DNA of 64,000 bases, taken from contig NZ_CP151996.1 in assembly GCF_038593855.1 (NCBI RefSeq), positions 3,596,001 to 3,660,000 on the forward strand. Direction: 5' to 3'. The notes under the pieces are model-generated. The model was not told where the DNA came from and did no database searches. It saw only the letters and a list, made by a program, of their open reading frames with translations. The translations under genes were made by a program, and so were the position numbers. The DNA comes from Lysinibacillus sp. FSL M8-0337 (lineage in GTDB: Bacteria > Bacillota > Bacilli > Bacillales_A > Planococcaceae). Below are positions 16,723 to 24,147 of the stretch, piece by piece (the stretch's first letter is position 1; every line of letters starts with the position of its first letter).

Positions 16723-17841
16723 TTATGCAAACGGTAAGCTTTCTCTAAACTCAACAACCATTCCATAGACTTGTTGCCATGCCCCTACTAATACACCTTC
16801 AACAAAGCTAGGATCATAGTTTGTAATTGGTGTATCTTGTGGGTAGTAACCTTTTTGGCCCACCACAACCTGTATTTCTTGTTCAGTTACGTTATTCTGC
16901 AGCATTAAATCTCTTAATGTTTGTGGTATTCCAGGACTTAATGGTAATACTGGTGGATTAGGAACATTCGGCACTGTTTGTGACGGCTCTGGTGTTTGTT
17001 GTGCTATTGGTTGCTCAATTGGTGCAGCTTGTGGTGCCTGTTGAGCTTGAACTGGCTCTTGATGTTCCAGTGGACGGCTTGACCACGTTTCTGTTACTTG
17101 TACCGGTTGTTGCGTTGGGCCAAAAATATGAGCAATATTTGCATAATCTAATGGAAACTCATCGGGTAAACCTTGTCGGTTTTTAGCATCCCACGCTGGA
17201 TGATGTGTTGCGTAAACTGTACGAACTCCACCTTGACCTTTATGCTTTTTGCCCTTGTCATCTGTTGCAACACTGAATGTTTTGTAATTAATGAATAACA
17301 CCATATCAGCCCACTCTTTAGTCAATGCAGCTGTTTTAGCAGTCGTTTTATTACCTAGTTTCAGTTCATAACGATCGTAAGCACCCATTTCGTCAGGCTG
17401 CTCAAATTTAGTTATTTTTGCATGAGCTGTTAGAACAACATTAATCCCCATTTCAACTAAATCAGATAATCTATTTAAAAACTTACCAAATTCCTCTTCA
17501 AGTTGAATAAAGCCTTCACCATACCCAAAATTGGTGATACTTTGTTTGTTTGATCTGCTAGTAACAAAATCAATAGTTAATCTCTCTGCCCAGTCAACAG
17601 TATCAATAACTAGCGTTTTGAAACGTCCAGCTTGTCCTTTTACCCACTCAACTTGTTGATTTAATTCAGTCCAACTAGACGGCTTTTTCAGACGATCTAC
17701 TATTAATTCAGTAGTGGAGCCTTCTGTATCTATGAAAATAGGAGAAGGGAATTGTGCTGCTAATGAAGATTTGCCGATACCCTCTGGACCATACAACACG
17801 ACCTTTTTGGCTTTTGCGATTTTCCCACTAATTACTTCCAT
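16723..17841 (-). CDS. AAA_24 RecA-like phage ATPase (Sak4-type)
   Basis: A 372-residue protein. The N-terminal 240 residues form a RecA-like ATPase with Walker A GPEGIGKS at 18 to 25, IFIDTEGS near 34 to 41 and Walker B KTLVIDTVDWAE. This is the AAA_24 (phage nucleotide-binding, Sak4-related) family, linked to single-strand annealing and recombination. From about 240 to 310 there is a Pro/Gln-rich linker. The C-terminal 60 residues are a separate small domain (LRDLMLQNNVTEQEIQVVVGQKGYYP). The start directly abuts the upstream ATPase gene. Confidence 0.82.
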   Translation of the reverse strand: MEVISGKIAKAKKVVLYGPEGIGKSSLAAQFPSPIFIDTEGSTTELIVDRLKKPSSWTELNQQVEWVKGQAGRFKTLVIDTVDWAERLTIDFVTSRSNKQSITNFGYGEGFIQLEEEFGKFLNRLSDLVEMGINVVLTAHAKITKFEQPDEMGAYDRYELKLGNKTTAKTAALTKEWADMVLFINYKTFSVATDDKGKKHKGQGGVRTVYATHHPAWDAKNRQGLPDEFPLDYANIAHIFGPTQQPVQVTETWSSRPLEHQEPVQAQQAPQAAPIEQPIAQQTPEPSQTVPNVPNPPVLPLSPGIPQTLRDLMLQNNVTEQEIQVVVGQKGYYPQDTPITNYDPSFVEGVLVGAWQQVYGMVVEFRESLPFA

Positions 17842-19142
17842 TAAAATTCACCTGCTTTCCATGTCTTGTGTTGAATTTGTTCTACTGTTGGCACAGTATC
17901 CTGACCTGCCACATAACCATCTTCAATAATGATTGAACACTCTTCACCTGTACTTACTCGAGTAGCAATAGCCTGTAAACCTTCTTGTTCTAGCCATTTG
18001 CCAAATTCGTGCAGTGAATCCAAATCCATCTGTTCCAATTTGTCTAGTAGGATAAAACCGCAGTTAGGTTTCAATTTTCGTACAATAGCTGTAGATACTT
18101 TTAATTGATCAGCGCCACTCATGTTGTCCCATTTTTGACCGTTATAAATGAGCTCACCATCTTGCACAGATAACCCTACTAATGGTAAATTAGCGCTTTG
18201 TAATAAAGCCGATTTTTGATTACGAACCTCTTCAATCTTTACCGTTAATTGGTTGTATTGATTGTGATATTCATGAGCGTCCGATTCAGCTTTCTCTTTA
18301 TCAAGATTAGCTCGTACTTTACGGTTAATATCCTCAATTTGTTGAATATTTGTTTCTAATTCAGCTGTTGATTCATCCAGTAAATCAAGTGCAGATTTTT
18401 TTGCAATCTCTAAATCTTGTGATGTTTGCAATAGAGCATTTTCTGCAATAGATAGTTGTTGTTTTAAGCGTTCCACTTCTTGTTGCTGTTGAATATGCTT
18501 TTGTTCGATAAATGCTAGTTGTTCGCGTTTACGTTGATTCTCGCCATTGCTTGCAAGAATTGACTGCTGTTGCTGAATTAAGTCTGAAATAGATATCAAC
18601 TCTTTAGGCACATCAGGAAAATATGGTTGTTCTTTCGCATATTTTGTTTTTTGATCAGCAATCTGACCTATTGCTCTACGTTGGTTATATAGCTCGTTCT
18701 CCTGTTTTTCCAACCCGTATAATTGAGTGCCAACACCAATAATTTGTAATAGAATATTGGCTTTCTCTTTATTAGTTGAGTTCATAAATTTAGGTAGATT
18801 AATAGCTAATTCCTCTACAAAACTATCTAATAGCTGTTGACCTCCTTTTTTTCCGTTTGGATCAATTATTTTTAAATCAGAATTTTTCCCTTTACGTTCT
18901 ACAATTAATCCATTTGAAAGGACAATACTTAAGTGTGGAGGAATAACTGATCCCTCACGTGTAGCTTGTGATGGTTTGTATTTATTACCTCCTAATCCCC
19001 ATGCAATAGCATCTAATACACTTGTCTTTCCTTGATTGTTTTTGCCACCTACGATAGTTAAACCATTTGCTGTCGGCTCAATCTTTACTGCCTTAACTCG
19101 CTTTACATTTTCTATTTCAAGTTTATTAATTTTAATAGACAT
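17841..19142 (-). CDS. SMC/RecF-like AAA ATPase
   Basis: A protein of about 433 residues. The N-terminus MSIKINKLEIENVKRVKAV leads to Walker A GGKNNQGKTS at 32 to 41. A coiled coil runs from about 165 to 290, followed by a C-terminal ATPase half (GFILLDKLEQMD). This is the SbcC/RecF-like build (AAA_23) with a short coiled coil, likely for recombination or end processing together with the AAA_24 and DUF669 proteins. I chose ATG 19142 because AAGGAGGAG precedes it; an in-frame GTG exists at 19166. Confidence 0.8.
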   Translation of the reverse strand: MSIKINKLEIENVKRVKAVKIEPTANGLTIVGGKNNQGKTSVLDAIAWGLGGNKYKPSQATREGSVIPPHLSIVLSNGLIVERKGKNSDLKIIDPNGKKGGQQLLDSFVEELAINLPKFMNSTNKEKANILLQIIGVGTQLYGLEKQENELYNQRRAIGQIADQKTKYAKEQPYFPDVPKELISISDLIQQQQSILASNGENQRKREQLAFIEQKHIQQQQEVERLKQQLSIAENALLQTSQDLEIAKKSALDLLDESTAELETNIQQIEDINRKVRANLDKEKAESDAHEYHNQYNQLTVKIEEVRNQKSALLQSANLPLVGLSVQDGELIYNGQKWDNMSGADQLKVSTAIVRKLKPNCGFILLDKLEQMDLDSLHEFGKWLEQEGLQAIATRVSTGEECSIIIEDGYVAGQDTVPTVEQIQHKTWKAGEF

Positions 19143-19205
19143 TTCCTTTTTCTCCTCCTTTTTCACGAAACCGTGTTATACTAGTCTCGTGGTATATTTC
19201 TTGGC

Positions 19206-19979
19206 TCACTGATTGCCCTCGGTGGGCCTTTTATTTTCAGCAAGTAATTTTCCATCAAATGTCCAATATTGTTGTATTTCTTCACCTTTAGCACCGACTG
19301 TTACAGTTAGGACAACTTGTACAACTTCAACCTTACTCGGCGTATTAACCACTACAGGCACCTTCCTTTCGTATCCAGCGAACCTTTTATTATTAAATTG
19401 TTCATGAGCTTTTTTAGCTTTTACACTTGTCTTTGTTCGATCTGCATGAATTGTTATCGCACCATTTTGCCGTAATTTAGTAATCTTCCTCGAAACGGAT
19501 TGAACTGATTTTTCTAGAAAATTGGCCATTTCTTCTGTATTAGTCGTAAAACCATGTTCATCAAATTTAATATTATTTAATACATAGATTTCTTCATGCT
19601 GCTGCCATACTTCTTTTTTGCGTGATTCAATAACCCCCTTTTTTCTTAAATTAAATATCAAACTTTGTATTGCCGATTCAGTTCGATCAAGAGCATTAGC
19701 TATTTCCTTAACAGTGCTATCTTTTTGGAACATGTACTTAACTCTTTTAATTTCATCCTCGGTATATGGTCTATAAGAAGTATCGATTGCTTTATCACGT
19801 TCAATTTGAGGTAATTTTCCTGCTTTTCTTAATTTGGTAATTTGATTATTAATTGCTCCTGTACTACGCTTTAAATACTTGGACATCTGTTTTATATTGA
19901 CCACTGCGTTAGTAGAATCAAGCAATGCTTTTTCAGCTACATAGTTGATTTCCCTGGGCGTCCAATGTTTATGGCCCAC
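19206..19979 (-). CDS. Phage protein with three tandem Myb/SANT-like HTH repeats
   Basis: A 257-residue basic protein in which the same pattern occurs three times, at about residues 6 to 57, 72 to 117 and 125 to 174. Each has a W/Y start, an acidic first helix, then an HTH of the form IANALDRTESAIQSLI and a closing LRKKG turn. A beta-rich tail follows. Tandem repeats of this kind bind DNA in a modular way. It may regulate the early genes or coat a specific region. I do not know a named family for this triple form. Confidence 0.65.
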   Translation of the reverse strand: MGHKHWTPREINYVAEKALLDSTNAVVNIKQMSKYLKRSTGAINNQITKLRKAGKLPQIERDKAIDTSYRPYTEDEIKRVKYMFQKDSTVKEIANALDRTESAIQSLIFNLRKKGVIESRKKEVWQQHEEIYVLNNIKFDEHGFTTNTEEMANFLEKSVQSVSRKITKLRQNGAITIHADRTKTSVKAKKAHEQFNNKRFAGYERKVPVVVNTPSKVEVVQVVLTVTVGAKGEEIQQYWTFDGKLLAENKRPTEGNQ

Positions 19980-19985
19980 ATATAT

Positions 19986-20114
19986 TCACCCCTTCGTCAT
20001 CACGATTGTTCCCAACTGCCATTCACGAATAAATTCATGAAACTCCCAACCTTTATTGGCTAGATTATGTTCAACAAAGTAATCACCTAGTACCTCTAAC
20101 ATGCTGTCGTTCAT
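19986..20114 (-). CDS. Small phage protein (42 aa)
   Basis: The frame starts at ATG 20114, overlapping the stop of the upstream gene (TAATG), and ends at 19986 just before the next gene's ribosome-binding site. The product (MNDSMLEVLGDYFVEHN..., ending GTIVMTKG) is acidic and probably helical. Coupled start and tight packing support it; function is unknown. Confidence 0.5.
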   Translation of the reverse strand: MNDSMLEVLGDYFVEHNLANKGWEFHEFIREWQLGTIVMTKG

Positions 20115-20776
20115 TAAAATACCTCGTATTTAGCGTTAGTGTCGTTGATGATTGTGTACCATGTTTCTGTTGGTAAATAACCACCTTCGGCATCTTGCCA
20201 ATATCCGTTATCATCTTTGTATTTGACGTTGCCGAAGATATTTTCTAACGTTAATACTTCATATATAGTCATTCCTGAGTGAACTATTTGACCAACAGCT
20301 ATTGTCGGTTGCACCGCCTGTTCAAACTCACTAACATCAAGACCTAGCGCTCGTCCTAGTGCAATGGCTTTACCAATGTGTTCGTTGAATACGTCATTTG
20401 GTGAACATTTTGCACGACCAACATTAGATGGTTCTGCAATTCTTTTTTCGTTAGATACCAACCAATACACAACAGCTGTTACTTTCCCTTCTTTTACAAA
20501 GAAATCTACTTCATAATAATTATCACGATATGTGCTATTACCTTTTTCCGCAGTGCGATTACTAGTTCTTCCATTCGCCAAATTTTCCTTAACAAACTTC
20601 TTCGCCTTCTCAATAATCTCAGCACGTTGTTGATTTGGTGTTAGTGGTTTGTCCTCCACAGTATTAGTTGTGGAAGGCTTAATCGATTTCTTACCACGTA
20701 ATTCATGAACGATTAGCTTTAATTCAGCTACTTCGTTTTCTAATGTTGTGATACGCTCATTTTTCGTCTTTGTCAT
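20114..20776 (-). CDS. Hypothetical phage protein with N-terminal coiled coil (220 aa)
   Basis: Residues 1 to 30 form a coiled coil (RITTLENEVAELKLIVHELRGK). Residues 50 to 150 resemble a globular domain with DNYYEVDFFVKEGKVTAVVYWL and KCSPNDVFNEHIGKAIALGRALG. A C-terminal beta region follows (GYWQDAEGGYLPTETWYTI). Proteins with the central segment are common in Bacillus phages, but their role is not known to me. It overlaps its upstream gene by 4 bases. Confidence 0.65.
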   Translation of the reverse strand: MTKTKNERITTLENEVAELKLIVHELRGKKSIKPSTTNTVEDKPLTPNQQRAEIIEKAKKFVKENLANGRTSNRTAEKGNSTYRDNYYEVDFFVKEGKVTAVVYWLVSNEKRIAEPSNVGRAKCSPNDVFNEHIGKAIALGRALGLDVSEFEQAVQPTIAVGQIVHSGMTIYEVLTLENIFGNVKYKDDNGYWQDAEGGYLPTETWYTIINDTNAKYEVF

Positions 20777-20964
20777 TTCGCATCCTCCTGTGGTACAATA
20801 CCAGTGATTTGATTTTGATTTATTTTTTGTATCTGCTTGTCATCGGTTGCAGCCTTTGACAAGTTTTTTTGTGCCTCGATTTGGGCATTCTCTGCATCCT
20901 CAATGTCTTGCCAGTAATCTGATTCGCGGTCGTATACATCAGCGTGTGTGTAGCCTATACGCAT
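20773..20964 (-). CDS. Hypothetical phage protein (63 aa)
   Basis: A small acidic protein (MRIGYTHADVYDRESDYWQDIEDAENAQIEAQKN...) with a helical centre. A strong TAGGTGAG ribosome-binding site precedes ATG 20964; the same site is found before the primase-helicase gene. Function is unknown. Confidence 0.55.
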   Translation of the reverse strand: MRIGYTHADVYDRESDYWQDIEDAENAQIEAQKNLSKAATDDKQIQKINQNQITGIVPQEDAK

Positions 20965-20972
20965 GGTCTCAC

Positions 20973-21230
20973 CTACCGAATTAATTTAATAGCACGTTCA
21001 ATAACATCTATTACATTTGGATTTTTAGCACTTGAAGCCATCTTTTCTAAAGATGAAATTACATCTTCTTTTTCATCGTCTGGTAAATATTTTTTTAAGA
21101 TGATTTTGTCTCCATCAATGTAGATTTCTACTGGATCCTTTTCCTCGATTCCTAAAGTACGTCTTAGCTCTTTTGGAATAACCACACGACCAAGTTCATC
21201 TACCTTACGTACAATACCTGTTGATTTCAT
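20973..21230 (-). CDS. AbrB/SpoVT-family transition regulator
   Basis: An 85-residue protein whose first 50 residues (MKSTGIVRKVDELGRVVIPKELRRTLGI...) are the swapped-hairpin AbrB DNA-binding domain. The C-terminal helices (EDVISSLEKMASSAK) probably tetramerise. Phage-borne AbrB homologues may tune early genes or interfere with host transition-state control. It starts at the stop of the downstream-facing neighbour (shared base at 21230), so it is co-translated with the early operon. Confidence 0.9.
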   Translation of the reverse strand: MKSTGIVRKVDELGRVVIPKELRRTLGIEEKDPVEIYIDGDKIILKKYLPDDEKEDVISSLEKMASSAKNPNVIDVIERAIKLIR

Positions 21231-21577
21231 TAAATTTCTCCACCTTCCAATGTTTTTCGTATTTCAGCACAAACCCCTGTAATTTCGCTATCATGTACTC
21301 TATCTAATCCTCTGATTGAAATTAATTGGCTTTGTGCACTTTCAAGTGCTTCTCGTAAAAGTTGATTTTCTTTCTCAACTTTTAATAATTTTTCTATATC
21401 AATTTCGTAAAAGACTTCACGGTTGTACTTTGTAGCTCCTGTAATTTTTACAAAAGGCTCTAATAATTTGCTATTCAAAGTGGCTACCCATTGCTTTGCA
21501 TAAGCTAATTGCTTGTCCGGTTTCAAGTAGTTATAAAAATTTGATTGCCTACGAGATTGATGGAAACTTCCCTTCAT
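21230..21577 (-). CDS. Hypothetical phage protein (115 aa)
   Basis: A basic N-terminus (MKGSFHQSRRQSNFYNYLKPDKQLAYAKQW) is followed by FYEIDIEKLLKVEKENQLLREALESAQSQL, a coiled coil. It overlaps the DUF6877-like gene by 4 bases. Function is unknown; the operon position fits an early regulator or replication accessory protein. Confidence 0.6.
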   Translation of the reverse strand: MKGSFHQSRRQSNFYNYLKPDKQLAYAKQWVATLNSKLLEPFVKITGATKYNREVFYEIDIEKLLKVEKENQLLREALESAQSQLISIRGLDRVHDSEITGVCAEIRKTLEGGEI

Positions 21578-21810
21578 TTACACTCACCTCCCTTCATAGC
21601 CTGGTAAACTTTCTTTGCATAAGCAACTTGTTGCTTAATGTATGGATCCGTTTCTTTACCACCACTTGCTAGCCAGTCACCTATTCGCTGTTTAACATCT
21701 GATAGAACGTTTAAAGGTAACTCGCAAGCAATTTGGTGTAGCTCATATAATGGCGTAACACTTGTTAAGGCTTCACCTACTAATGCAACTGGTACTGGTT
21801 TAATGTTCAT
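21574..21810 (-). CDS. DUF6877-like phage protein (78 aa)
   Basis: The core LHQIACELPLNVLSDVKQRIGDWLASGGKETDPYIKQQVAYAKK matches, from memory, a small helical family (DUF6877) seen in Bacillus phages and genomes, of unknown function. It sits in the early operon, coupled to the next gene by a 4-base overlap. Confidence 0.6.
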   Translation of the reverse strand: MNIKPVPVALVGEALTSVTPLYELHQIACELPLNVLSDVKQRIGDWLASGGKETDPYIKQQVAYAKKVYQAMKGGECK

Positions 21811-21897
21811 TCACTTCACCACCCTTACTCGCTTGTTTAAAGCAGCTTGTTTTTCCTCATCCGACATCACTCGCCATTCAGCTACTTTGATTTTCAA
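21811..21897 (-). CDS. Possible 28-aa phage protein
   Basis: A TTG at 21897, overlapping the upstream stop (TAATTG) and preceded by AGGGTGAG, opens a frame ending at TGA 21811 just before the next ATG. The product (KIKVAEWRVMSDEEKQAALNKR...) looks like a helix. Strong coupling suggests translation, but the length is marginal. Confidence 0.4.
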   Translation of the reverse strand: MKIKVAEWRVMSDEEKQAALNKRVRVVK

Positions 21898-22164
21898 TTA
21901 ACTCACCCTTTCCAAAATCCAATTCCGTAAAAACGCTTCAACTTCTTTTGCTGGGTAATACCATTTACCACCAATCTTTGCTTTCGGAAAATCTTTATCA
22001 TGAAAGAAGTTATCTTGAATGCTACTCCAACTCATACACGTTCTACGCTTAAGTTCATTGGAATCCCAAAATACAAATGATGCATCGAATTCTTCTAATT
22101 TCTTTCCTATTGCATCTAAGTAGATTTGTTTAGCTTCTGCATCGTTTACTTGTACCTGCAACAC
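21898..22164 (-). CDS. DUF771/excisionase-like winged HTH protein
   Basis: An 88-residue protein. Residues 33 to 88 (WDSNELKRRTCMSWSSIQDNFF...GGKWYYPAKEVEAFLRNWI) have the DUF771 / MerR-excisionase-like winged-helix pattern. Such proteins follow cro in many Firmicutes prophages and may act as excisionase or early regulator. The spacing to the Cro-like gene is 15 bases. Confidence 0.65.
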   Translation of the reverse strand: MLQVQVNDAEAKQIYLDAIGKKLEEFDASFVFWDSNELKRRTCMSWSSIQDNFFHDKDFPKAKIGGKWYYPAKEVEAFLRNWILERVS

Positions 22165-22179
22165 GATTTCTCACCTACC

Positions 22180-22362
22180 TTAAATATCTAAAATCTTACG
22201 AATATGCTTTATATGTTCTTGTGCCTTTGGTCCGGTTTTATTACCACGAATAATATCTGATAAATAGACACTTGAAATGCCAATCATTTTGGCTAAATCC
22301 TTTTGACTCATCTTACGTTTGAATAATTCCGAACGTACTAGAGCACCTAACTCTTCTGACAT
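22180..22362 (-). CDS. Cro-like XRE-family regulator
   Basis: A 60-residue protein that is one HTH domain (RKMSQKDLAKMIGISSVYLSDIIRGNKTGP). It is the first gene of the leftward early transcript and faces the repressor gene, the classical cro position. The ribosome-binding site is GGAGG seven bases before ATG 22362. Confidence 0.85.
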   Translation of the reverse strand: MSEELGALVRSELFKRKMSQKDLAKMIGISSVYLSDIIRGNKTGPKAQEHIKHIRKILDI

Positions 22363-22433
22363 ACCTTAGCCTCCTTTCGAAATAACTTAACGTTGCTACC
22401 GTCACATCAGCTATAAGTCTGATTATGCTAGTT

Positions 22434-22458
22434 CATTGGCTACCAGCTCAGCGCTTTA
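22434..22458. repeat. Control-region repeat, copy 1
   Basis: CATTGGCT, a 7-base gap, then CAGCGCTTTA. The same arrangement recurs at 22858 to 22883 with an 8-base gap. It may be a binding site in the divergent control region. Confidence 0.4.
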
Positions 22459-22467
22459 AATATTTGG

Positions 22468-22495
22468 TATAATGTTCCTATCTTTAATAGATAGG
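22468..22495 (+). promoter_or_regulatory. Extended -10 promoter and palindrome before the 58-aa gene
   Basis: TGGTATAAT places a perfect -10 at 22468 to 22473 with an extended TG; no good -35 is seen. A perfect 7-5-7 palindrome (CCTATCT / AGATAGG, 22477 to 22495) follows at the expected transcription start. It includes the AGG of the ribosome-binding site, so it could be an operator or a hairpin hiding the site. Confidence 0.5.
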
Positions 22496-22506
22496 TGGTG
22501 ATACAC

Positions 22507-22683
22507 ATGTCAAAACACATTGATAAAAAAGATTTTGCTTTAGCAGTAGTATCTGGAAATCCTGTGTCGGGAAATTCACCAGAAGAAATTGCTAAAAAGG
22601 CTTTAGAACTTTATCAAACTGCTATTAAAGTTGCAGATGAACACAACAAGTTAAACAGATCAGGTATGAAAGTTCTGAAATAA
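22507..22683 (+). CDS. Small plus-strand phage protein (58 aa)
   Basis: It starts MSKHIDKKDFALAVVSGN at ATG 22507, four bases after AGGTGGTGAT. The sequence is mostly helical (SPEEIAKKALELYQTAIKVADEHNKLN). It is transcribed divergently from cro and lies between cro and the repressor on the lysogenic strand, so it may be made in the lysogen. No family recognised. Confidence 0.65.
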   Translation: MSKHIDKKDFALAVVSGNPVSGNSPEEIAKKALELYQTAIKVADEHNKLNRSGMKVLK

Positions 22684-22821
22684 TCACACGTAATGGGCGA
22701 GGAGCATTTTAGCGATAATTGCAACTTGTTCCTCGTCAATTCCACTTTCAATAAAAAAGTTGATAACCTTCTTATAATTCTCGAAAGTTTCTGTCGGATG
22801 TAATACTAGAGAATTCCGCAT
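22684..22821 (-). CDS. Small phage protein (45 aa) between the two regulators
   Basis: A minus-strand frame runs from ATG 22821 (ribosome-binding site AAGGTGA, five bases upstream) to TGA 22684. It converges with the 58-residue gene. The product (MRNSLVLHPTETFENYKKVINFFIESG..., ending AKMLLAHYV) is a compact helical protein. Function is unknown. Confidence 0.55.
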   Translation of the reverse strand: MRNSLVLHPTETFENYKKVINFFIESGIDEEQVAIIAKMLLAHYV

Positions 22822-22857
22822 TTGTTTCACCTTCTCTCCTTATAGATTTCATACCGT

Positions 22858-22883
22858 CATTGGCTCGGTATCACAGCGCTTTA
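22858..22883. repeat. Control-region repeat, copy 2
   Basis: CATTGGCT, 8 bases, CAGCGCTTTA: the second copy of the element at 22434. The two copies bracket the small genes between the regulators. Confidence 0.4.
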
Positions 22884-22924
22884 CTTAATTGGAAAAATTT
22901 TAAGCTAAATTATTCGCTAATCCG

Positions 22925-22953
22925 TTGACCTAAATTAGCGTACATGCTATTAT
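22925..22953 (+). promoter_or_regulatory. Probable repressor promoter with internal operator
   Basis: TTGACC (22925 to 22930), 17 bases and TATTAT (22948 to 22953) form a good plus-strand promoter about 210 bases before the repressor gene. The spacer holds TAGCGTACATGCTA (22936 to 22949), related to the palindrome at 23120, so a bound repressor would cover the promoter. Confidence 0.5.
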
Positions 22954-23119
22954 AAATGCATAGCTAAATAAGACTTTTTAAAAGCCTTTAAACCAACATT
23001 TAAACCGTTCCCCAACGAAAATGTTTTTAAATAGGTCGTATTTTTTATTGTCTTTTTAGCCAATTAATTAGCTTATGAACATAGTATATTAATATTCGCG
23101 CTATTAGTCAACCACAAAA

Positions 23120-23133
23120 TAGCGTGAACGCTA
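23120..23133. promoter_or_regulatory. Repressor operator palindrome
   Basis: TAGCGTGAACGCTA is a perfect 5-4-5 inverted repeat about 40 bases before the repressor start. A half-site (TTCGCGCTA) lies at 23095. The match with 22936 to 22949 suggests an operator family TAGCG-N4-CGCTA. Apart from these sites and the promoter at 22925, the region 22822 to 23170 holds no gene. Confidence 0.5.
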
Positions 23134-23170
23134 AAATATTTTTTTATAGGCTTCTGAAAGGTTGATATCA

Positions 23171-23596
23171 GTGAGTTTAGTAGAAAGAATAAAAATTCTG
23201 TGTAATGAAGGAAAAGTTACTTTTGCAGAAGTTGAAAGAAATGTTGGTATTTCTAATGGACAAATTCGAAGATGGGATACATCCTCACCTAAAATAGAAA
23301 ACGTAGAAAAAGTAGCTAATTATTTCGATGTTAGCACTGACTACCTATTAGGTCGTACTAATAAGAAGCGATACTACGATTTAACTGAAAAAGATGAACT
23401 TGCTATACAAAGAGAACTTAAGAAAAGAATTAATGGTGAAGACGTAGATAATGCATTCGCAGCTTTTGATGGAAGAGTTTTAGAAGATTTAGACGAAGAA
23501 GACAGAGAACTATTAATTGCTTCTTGGGAAAATACTTTACGTTTAACTAAACGCATAGCAAAACAGAAGTTTACACCTAAAAAATATAGAGATTAA
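23171..23596 (+). CDS. CI-like XRE repressor
   Basis: A 141-residue protein with an N-terminal HTH (EGKVTFAEVERNVGISNGQIRRWD...VEKVANYFDVSTDYLLGRT) and an acidic helical C-terminus. It lacks a LexA-type self-cleaving domain, so induction likely depends on the ImmA-like protease encoded next to it, as in the ImmR/ImmA pair of ICEBs1. GTG 23171, nine bases after GAAAGG, is the preferred start; TTG 23162 is also in frame. Confidence 0.85.
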   Translation: MSLVERIKILCNEGKVTFAEVERNVGISNGQIRRWDTSSPKIENVEKVANYFDVSTDYLLGRTNKKRYYDLTEKDELAIQRELKKRINGEDVDNAFAAFDGRVLEDLDEEDRELLIASWENTLRLTKRIAKQKFTPKKYRD

Positions 23597-23614
23597 AGTA
23601 CGGTGGTGTTTTTG

Positions 23615-24064
23615 GTGGATATTAAAAAGATTGTGGCACAGTTAGTTGAAAAATACGATACAAGAGATCCTTTTAAGTTGGCTGATCTACTAGGAGTAGT
23701 TGTTATTTTCGAATCATTAGGTTCTATATACGGCTATTATAGTAGATCCCACCGTACAAAAGTAATTCATATCAATGAGAATTTACCATCTGAAAAACAA
23801 CTATTAACCGCCGCTCATGAACTTGGACATGTTGTTCAACATCCAGAAGCGAATACTGTATTCCTTAAGAAGAATACATTATTTTCTACGGATAAATTAG
23901 AAATAGAAGCTAACACTTTTGCTGTCGAGCTATTATTACCAGATGAATTATTTAATATTGAAAATTGTTCAGGCTTTACCATCTATGATGCAATTGAAGA
24001 AAAAGGAGTTCCAAGAGAGCTACTTTCTTTAAAAACTATAGATGGTAAAAAAATTTTACCATAA
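23615..24064 (+). CDS. ImmA/IrrE-family metallo-endopeptidase
   Basis: About 149 residues with the zinc motif HELGH near 68 to 72 and a downstream EIEANTFAVELLLP helix supplying the third ligand. ImmA proteases cleave the partner repressor after DNA damage signals and so induce the element. It follows the repressor by some 20 bases. The start is ambiguous (GTG at 23603, 23606 or 23615); I chose 23615, six bases after GGTGGTG. Confidence 0.85.
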   Translation: MDIKKIVAQLVEKYDTRDPFKLADLLGVVVIFESLGSIYGYYSRSHRTKVIHINENLPSEKQLLTAAHELGHVVQHPEANTVFLKKNTLFSTDKLEIEANTFAVELLLPDELFNIENCSGFTIYDAIEEKGVPRELLSLKTIDGKKILP

Positions 24065-24147
24065 AAAGAACAAACATTCCCATAAAAGGTGGTGATTATT
24101 AGATTAGAGAAAAAATATAAATACGCACTAAAGAAAGGAGAAACTCT

